Shown here in pieces: positions 59,085-64,000 of a stretch of 64,000 bases of DNA. The position numbers were made by a program, and so were the translations under genes. The notes under the pieces are model-generated. The model ran no database searches and was not told the origin of the DNA. It was given only the letters and a program-made list of their open reading frames with translations. Each line of letters begins with the position of its first letter. The stretch's first letter is position 1. The DNA comes from Pseudomonas fluorescens (GTDB lineage: Bacteria; Pseudomonadota; Gammaproteobacteria; Pseudomonadales; Pseudomonadaceae). The stretch is taken from NCBI RefSeq assembly GCF_902497745.1, contig NZ_CABVHJ010000001.1:248001-312000 (forward strand), written 5' to 3'.

Positions 59085-60165
59085 TCACGCCTCGGGCGCC
59101 ACAGCGCTGCGCTCACCCACCCTCGCCGGGATTTTCGAAGCTTTTCCCGCTTCAGACATTCGCGATGCGTATTGCTTGTACGCCGCCACCGCCCGCTCTT
59201 TATCGTTCACGGCCCAATAACTGTCAGCGAGATTCAGGTAAGCAACCGTCCTGTTTGGGTGGTTAGCAATCACTGCGTTGAGCAACTCAATCGACTCAGC
59301 GTAGTAACCCGCCTCGCCGAGCAGAAAACCGAGGTCGTTGGACCAGCCGGGACGCTGCGGGTAGTAGTACTTTGCGACGATATAGCTATCCCGGGGGACA
59401 AGTGTCATGCGAGCCACCGCCCATCAACGCGTAGCTCATCGTATCCTTGAAGGAAGAGTCATCACCCTTTCGGTAGGCTGCCAGCGCCATATTCAGCAAA
59501 TCAGCCGAATCGACGGTCATCAATTTCTTTCTAACGCCCTCAATACTGCCAGTACGAGCAACCTGCAGCTTCTGCAGCGCCCCACGCCCATCGAAAGAGG
59601 CGAGAGTGATCGGGCCCAATGTCTGCACCGGCAACTCCACTACGCTGACAAGCGACCGATCACAGGAGTCGTTGTTCGTCACTTCCAGCAGAGCTTTCAG
59701 CTCAAACTGCTTTGAGCCTCTATTGAAGGCGAACAACAGGTTGAAGTTGTAAACCGCGTTATCTTCCTCGCTGGTTACCAGCGCGATGTAATCCCCAGCC
59801 TCAACGAACGGCTGCTTGACCACAGCTTCCTCAGCCTGTGGATCAATGACGGTCATGACGCCAGGGCGACCTTTGAGTACATGGACGCTGAATACACCCT
59901 GAAGCGCAGACGAGTACTGACTCTTGATCAGAGGCAGCGCCTTCGACGTATCGAGCAATATGTCCTCATCACGCGCTTGTTCCGGCGCAATCAACAATCG
60001 GTTAGAAACTTCGTCCGCATCGCCCGCCAGCACAAATACCTTTTGCCGTGATGCATCACCCAGCAAGCTAGCCGGAATTTCCTTCAGGACTTGGGGGGCA
60101 GCGAGTGCGTATGAAGTGGTTAGCAGCCCAAGGCTCAACACGATAAAGCGGAAGAACATATTCAC
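59085..60165 (-). pseudogene. Exported TPR-type protein gene split by a frameshift
   Basis: Two minus-strand frames (60165-59386 and 59417-59085) overlap and together look like one protein. The first has a signal peptide (VLSLGLLTTSYALAA) and ends abruptly ...GGGSHDTCPPG. The second lacks a proper start and carries a TPR-like tail (AYLNLADSYWAVNDKERAVA, SRMSEAGKASKIPARV). Removing one C from the C5 run at 59393-59397 (G5 on the plus strand) joins them into about 359 residues. This may be a real mutation, a phase-variable tract or a sequencing error. The start is GTG at 60165 or ATG at 60159. Confidence 0.8.
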
Positions 60166-60314
60166 TGTTTCAGTCCCTGAATTTCAGATCGCTCAACGAC
60201 GCGTTGCGGAATCTTCTGCGCTTTACCGGCGGCACTCATCGCGTCGCGGTACTCGCGGTAATAACGCTGCGCTTCTTCTTGCCGAGAAATTGGTAGCGCT
60301 GAACAAACTGCTGA
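60162..60314 (-). pseudogene. C-terminal remnant of a second TPR paralogue
   Basis: About 50 codons without a start, ending in a TGA that overlaps the next gene's GTG. The translation ends YYREYRDAMSAAGKAQKIPQ then RVVERSEIQGLKQ. This clearly matches the C-terminus of the frameshifted neighbour (SRMSEAGKASKIPARVGERS). Two stops precede it in frame. It looks like the tail of a lost tandem copy. Confidence 0.75.
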
Positions 60315-60328
60315 TCATCAACACCCAC

Positions 60329-60877
60329 TTAAGGCTGGCCATAGACGATCCTCTTCACCGCCGGGCTTTCTGACATTAACTGTCTCTTCGTAACGCCATA
60401 GGCCTTGATCAGCTCGTCCCGAGATCCCTTCGAGCCAAACGAGCGCTGGTTATTATCGAAGCTGTATTGCTCCAATCGCCCTGTTGTCGAGTAATAGCCG
60501 TGCCACTCCCCGCAGGCACCGCAACCACCATATCCGCCTATCGAAACAAGACTGCCCTTGGTGCCTTCCACGCAATCCATCGCCACAACAACATTGCTCA
60601 ACATCTTCGTCTTCGCACCGTCGGAAGTGAGCTGCGAAACTTTGCTGATATTGCGTCGAAGCACCTTGCTACCGATATTGATGGTCTGGTCGGAGCAGAC
60701 CGGGATGACGTGGGTTTGCGCACCATCCACCGTCACCGATCGGCAGGACGACACCAACACCACTTCAACACCGCCGCACTGCATGACATCGCGTTGGGTG
60801 TAAGCATCCGTCGGCGCGGCGAAGGCTGGGGAAGAGAACAACCATGCCAGGCTCCCGGCGAACAAAAGCTGATTCAT
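60329..60877 (-). CDS. Exported cysteine-containing protein of unknown function
   Basis: A 182-residue protein with a signal peptide (LLFAGSLAWLFSSPAFAAPT). The mature part has several cysteines, including MQCGGVEVVLVSSC and GYGGCGACGEWHGYYS. AAAGGA lies seven bases before the ATG at 60877; a 33-codon longer frame is rejected. No family was recognised. It sits 19 bp after the preceding small exported-protein gene. Confidence 0.75.
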   Translation of the reverse strand: MNQLLFAGSLAWLFSSPAFAAPTDAYTQRDVMQCGGVEVVLVSSCRSVTVDGAQTHVIPVCSDQTINIGSKVLRRNISKVSQLTSDGAKTKMLSNVVVAMDCVEGTKGSLVSIGGYGGCGACGEWHGYYSTTGRLEQYSFDNNQRSFGSKGSRDELIKAYGVTKRQLMSESPAVKRIVYGQP

Positions 60878-60896
60878 TGAGAAATCCTTTTCGCCG

Positions 60897-61268
60897 TTAG
60901 CCGGCCTGTTGTTCCGCCAAGCACTTCGCATAGCCGTCCGCAAACTTGGCATCGAATGACAATGCCACCGGGTCATCCAGCTCGGCCGAGGTATTGAGCA
61001 ATTCGTGAGTAGCCGGGGTGTATTTGATCCAGCCGATTGTTCCGGTGCCGTCGGTGTCGAAAAACAGCTGAGCGCGCACTACTTCACCGTCGTCCTCGTC
61101 GATCAGCAAATTGACCTTGTCCTTGCCGACATAACGAAACGGAAAATCGCTGCTCCTGACAAGCTCAGTAAGGTAGCCGTAGCAACTCCCTTCGCTGGCA
61201 ATCGCGGGCAGTGAATGAGGTAAAAGCGAAAGCGCAATCAGCACAGGCCGAATGAAAAACCGGTTCAT
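60897..61268 (-). CDS. Small exported protein of unknown function
   Basis: A 123-residue protein with a signal peptide (MNRFFIRPVLIALSLLPHSL then PAIASEG) and two cysteines (GSCYGYLTELV, YAKCLAEQQ). The start at 61268 has AGGAG seven bases upstream, inside the end of the previous gene, and lies four bases after that gene's stop, so the two are translationally coupled. No family was recognised. Confidence 0.75.
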   Translation of the reverse strand: MNRFFIRPVLIALSLLPHSLPAIASEGSCYGYLTELVRSSDFPFRYVGKDKVNLLIDEDDGEVVRAQLFFDTDGTGTIGWIKYTPATHELLNTSAELDDPVALSFDAKFADGYAKCLAEQQAG

Positions 61269-61272
61269 CCAC

Positions 61273-61779
61273 TCACTCCTCATCCATCGGCGACGATTCC
61301 ACGTCGGTCATGCTCAGCAGCCGGAATTCGTTGCTCACAAACTCGTAGTAACGATCCCGGTTACCACTTTCCAACGCATTCCCCTGCGCATCTTCTTCGC
61401 CGTCGAGCGTGATGCCGGAGACGATGATCAAGCGGCTGTCGGGCTGGTAAACCATACCGAACGTGCTGCCGTCGTAAGCATTGGGCAGACCGCCAACCAC
61501 TTCACCGGTCTGGGCGTCCAGCACCTCGCCGCAAATGGCGCTGCCGCCACAGCCTAGCCTGTGCAGGATGTAATGGCCGGCGAAGTTGACCTTGCCTTTC
61601 AGGGCTTGCACCCGTGCCTGTTCCATCATTGGGCTGCTGTTCTCTTGCGGCACCAGCTTATGGTTGGGGCCGGTGAAAACTGGCGTGACGATGTAATCCT
61701 TGAAGGCTGGATCGGCAGCGAATGCCATGGATGCGGCAGCCAATATCAAGCTGCCGAGAAGAACTGAAATTCCTTTCAC
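61273..61779 (-). CDS. Exported protein with FAGHY/GCGG motif
   Basis: A 168-residue protein from a GTG at 61779 (GGAG seven bases upstream), giving the signal peptide KGISVLLGSLILAAASMAFA. An alternative start at 61830 adds 17 polar residues. The mature part has NFAGHYILHRLGCGGSAICG, a pattern I recall from a family of small exported proteobacterial proteins of unknown function, and a tail rich in Asp and Glu. It is coupled to the next gene and lies 37 bp from the previous one. Confidence 0.75.
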   Translation of the reverse strand: MKGISVLLGSLILAAASMAFAADPAFKDYIVTPVFTGPNHKLVPQENSSPMMEQARVQALKGKVNFAGHYILHRLGCGGSAICGEVLDAQTGEVVGGLPNAYDGSTFGMVYQPDSRLIIVSGITLDGEEDAQGNALESGNRDRYYEFVSNEFRLLSMTDVESSPMDEE

Positions 61780-61816
61780 GCTGTAACTCCATCGACGCAA
61801 GTCATTGTGGGTGTGT

Positions 61817-62545
61817 TCATTCGAAGGCAATGCCGCGCACCGCTTTCCTGATTTGCTCGAACCCTTCGTTGCTGATCGCCAATGGGGTGGATGAACCCGA
61901 TTCCGCCGAGCCGATCAGCACGTCTTTGCCCCTCAGCAGGCAAAAAGCGATGCGGGTAATGTGCCGTCGTGACTTGTCGTGGAAACCGAAGATGAAACCC
62001 GAAGAGTTCTCCCCACCCCATTGTTCGAAGGTGTAGGTGTTCGCACGACCCGCCAGAGAGTTTGGCACCCAGCCCTGATCGGTACGAGTCGCCGGACACC
62101 TGCGGTCGTTGTCGTCACGCAGGACTTGCACCGCAAACGCATCGTCTACCGGGGGTTTCCAGTCGGTGAGAAGCGAAAAGTACTCCGAGTTTTCACACAT
62201 CAAACCAAACCACGGCTGGCTGAGGTCACCGTGTTTCTCGAAGTGCCAGTCGGCACCACTCGACGTCTGCGCTTGCCACAAGCTGGGGGCGCTTGACGGT
62301 TTGGGCAGTTGTTTGGCTGCGATAAATACCGAATAGAAATCGTCGAACTTCAGCCATTGGTTCTGCAGCAGCGGCATGGAGAACCGACACGAACCCATGT
62401 CTACAATTGTCTCGGTCGGGCCTTGCGCAACCGGCGACTGGCCGGGCTCGTTACCGACCAATACAGGACCTGCGCCAGTCACATAACCCACCTGTAAAAA
62501 CGCGACCAGACCAAAGATCAATTCGCGGAGGTATCGTAGTTTCAC
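61817..62545 (-). CDS. Exported protein of unknown function
   Basis: A 242-residue protein starting at a GTG (62545) that overlaps the preceding gene's stop in GTGA, with AAGGA upstream. A hydrophobic N-terminal segment (LIFGLVAFLQVGYVTGAG) suggests export. The mature part has DMGSCRFSMPLLQNQWLKFD, MCENSEYFSLL and IAFCLLRGKDVLIGSAESGS. No family was recognised. The start overlap ties it to the PEP-utilising gene. Confidence 0.72.
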   Translation of the reverse strand: MKLRYLRELIFGLVAFLQVGYVTGAGPVLVGNEPGQSPVAQGPTETIVDMGSCRFSMPLLQNQWLKFDDFYSVFIAAKQLPKPSSAPSLWQAQTSSGADWHFEKHGDLSQPWFGLMCENSEYFSLLTDWKPPVDDAFAVQVLRDDNDRRCPATRTDQGWVPNSLAGRANTYTFEQWGGENSSGFIFGFHDKSRRHITRIAFCLLRGKDVLIGSAESGSSTPLAISNEGFEQIRKAVRGIAFE

Positions 62546-64000
62546 TTCGCATCCTTCGAATTGATCAATTCCAAATCCCCATCCCGATACACCACCTCAC
62601 ACCCCACCCACGCCGGATCCACCTGCGGTATCACTGCCGACGGCTTGCGCAGCTCCCGCAACAACGTCGAGCCATGCGACAGCCGCCCACCCATCCGCGC
62701 AATCACCGCCCGCGCCGTTTGGTAATGCGCGTGCCGCCCCGGATCGAGGGTGTCTTCGAGCAAGATGTCGGCGCCGAGGATGCCTTGCACCTGCCCCGGA
62801 TAAATCATGAACCCGGTGGCCAGCTCCGCACCTTCGCGACCGTCCTGCCAGAAGCTGCCGTCGCGGGTGCGTACGTCGGGATGCGGCGCGAACCAATGCT
62901 CGCGGTCCGCCAGTGGCATGGCGTGGTGCAGACGGAAGAAGATGCGCATCAGGTTGTCGCGATACCACTCGCGCACTTGCAGGTAGTAACCACGCAGGCC
63001 CGGCAGGCCGCTCGAATGGGCGAGGCGGATCAGACCTGGCCATTGCGGGAATGGTTGTAATGGCAGCTCACTCGACGCGGGTCGAGGGGTGGCCGGATCG
63101 GTTTCCCAAGGCAAGCGGTGAGGACTGTTTTCAAGGTTGTCGTAAGCGGTTGGCGGGCGGCCCAGCCAATCACCGCCGCTGCTCGCCAGCGCTGTGGCGA
63201 TGCACAGATTGCCTTGCACCACGAACACGTAAAACCGGGTGAACCAGTCCGCTAGTTGTTGGCCATCGGCAGCTTGGGCGACGAGTTCGGCCAGTTCCCG
63301 ATCGAAGCGCTGCAAGCCGTTTTCAAGATTCAGCAAATGGCCGCGAGCCTTGCGTTGCATACGCAAAAACAGCGGCAACGAACGCAGCATCTTCAGCGGT
63401 TGCCACGGCAGATGTGGCGTCGCGCCGCCAACTTCACCCGCGTAGTTATCGGCGCTGATGCCCCAGTCGGCCAGCCTTGCAAGAAACAGATCATTGTTGA
63501 TATAGGACGCGCCGCCGAACACCGCGGTGAAAGGCTCGTTGTCCTGCAACACCCGCGCATCCCAACGCGCCATGATCGCCGGAATACTCGCGGCTGCTCG
63601 GCGCTGGGCGTATTCCACCAGCACGCTCGGTTGCGGCGGCAGGATCTCGGCGATGTTCGCGGCGGTCAGGTGTCTGCGCCAGCCGTAATCGCTGATCGGC
63701 CGGTATTGCAGCAACCACAATTGCGCACCATCCCAGGCCCATTCGACATCGCCGGCCACATAGTGGAACACGCGCAGTACGTCTTGCAAAAAGCGCCAGA
63801 GCAGGTCTTCGGTCAAACCGTGGGACGGCGTGAACGCGCCGCTGCGCCAGGCATCGCCGAGCCGCGAAAGCGTTGCCCGCGAGGGGCTGACGTGACCGTC
63901 GGCCAGCGATTCGAGATGGCCTTCCACCCATTCCAGTTCTACCGAGAGATGGCGCACAAAAGCGATCCCGGACACTACCGGGGTGATGAAGCGTTGCACC
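62542..64000 (-). CDS. PEP/pyruvate-binding and PEP-utilising domain protein (5' partial)
   Basis: At least 485 residues, open to the window edge, so the N-terminus is missing. The visible start is the end of a PEP/pyruvate ATP-grasp domain (VEWAWDGAQLWLLQYRPISD). After a long middle region, the C-terminus has the PEP-utilising phosphohistidine motif GGRLSHGSTLLRELRKPSAV, with the His expected to carry phosphate. This resembles PEP synthase-like proteins of unknown substrate rather than PpsA. It heads the run of exported-protein genes seen here. Confidence 0.8.
   Translation of the reverse strand, partial: VQRFITPVVSGIAFVRHLSVELEWVEGHLESLADGHVSPSRATLSRLGDAWRSGAFTPSHGLTEDLLWRFLQDVLRVFHYVAGDVEWAWDGAQLWLLQYRPISDYGWRRHLTAANIAEILPPQPSVLVEYAQRRAAASIPAIMARWDARVLQDNEPFTAVFGGASYINNDLFLARLADWGISADNYAGEVGGATPHLPWQPLKMLRSLPLFLRMQRKARGHLLNLENGLQRFDRELAELVAQAADGQQLADWFTRFYVFVVQGNLCIATALASSGGDWLGRPPTAYDNLENSPHRLPWETDPATPRPASSELPLQPFPQWPGLIRLAHSSGLPGLRGYYLQVREWYRDNLMRIFFRLHHAMPLADREHWFAPHPDVRTRDGSFWQDGREGAELATGFMIYPGQVQGILGADILLEDTLDPGRHAHYQTARAVIARMGGRLSHGSTLLRELRKPSAVIPQVDPAWVGCEVVYRDGDLELINSKDAK

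Overview
The window is about 64 kb of chromosome from a Pseudomonas, most likely the P. fluorescens group. The gene order dadX-dadA-lrp, rpmB-rpmG, radC-coaBC-dut-algC-argB, pyrE/crc, rph-yicC-gmk-rpoZ-spoT-ridA and oxyR-recG matches, from memory, the comM to recG arc of Pseudomonas chromosomes. Typical Pseudomonas REP repeats lie between the genes. The organism call rests on these gene contents and repeats; no search was run.

Layout. 1-14.3 kb: comM (5' end cut off), an exported DUF4432 protein, a Cache-type chemoreceptor, a LysR regulator divergent from a MATE exporter, a GGDEF/EAL protein, rep helicase, xpt, and a CoA hydrolase/transferase. 14.6-28.4 kb: a c5-type cytochrome, then a nitrogen/amine catabolism block with pauR, dadX, a RidA-like gene, dadA, lrp, a YkgJ protein, pauB-like oxidoreductase, a DUF1127/MocR divergent pair, a PLD-family lipoprotein, an MFS transporter, pauC-like aldehyde dehydrogenase and a small cupin. 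28.5-42.9 kb: rpmG-rpmB, a dipeptide-type binding protein, radC, coaBC, dut, algC, argB, pyrE/crc, gltS, DUF4870, rph, yicC, gmk and rpoZ. 42.9-54.3 kb: spoT, ridA, a lipoprotein, an epimerase-like protein, exbB-exbD-tonB, oxyR, recG and a YbaK/HDOD protein.

54.3-64 kb is accessory in character. It holds a large delta-60 repeat protein made of two tandem halves, an SCP2-like small protein, a small DUF6124-type gene behind a long leader that folds into several strong hairpins, and a run of minus-strand genes for small exported proteins of unknown function. One of these, a TPR protein, is split by a one-base frameshift in a C5 run. The C-terminal remnant of a paralogue sits directly upstream of it. 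The run is led by a PEP-utilising enzyme domain protein that continues past the window edge.

How genes work together: DadA, the RidA-like protein and DadX turn L/D-alanine into pyruvate, probably under Lrp. PauB and PauC act on gamma-glutamylated polyamines under PauR. gmk, rpoZ and spoT link GTP supply and ppGpp. ExbB-ExbD-TonB energise outer-membrane iron uptake. No tRNA, rRNA, CRISPR array, insertion sequence or prophage was seen.
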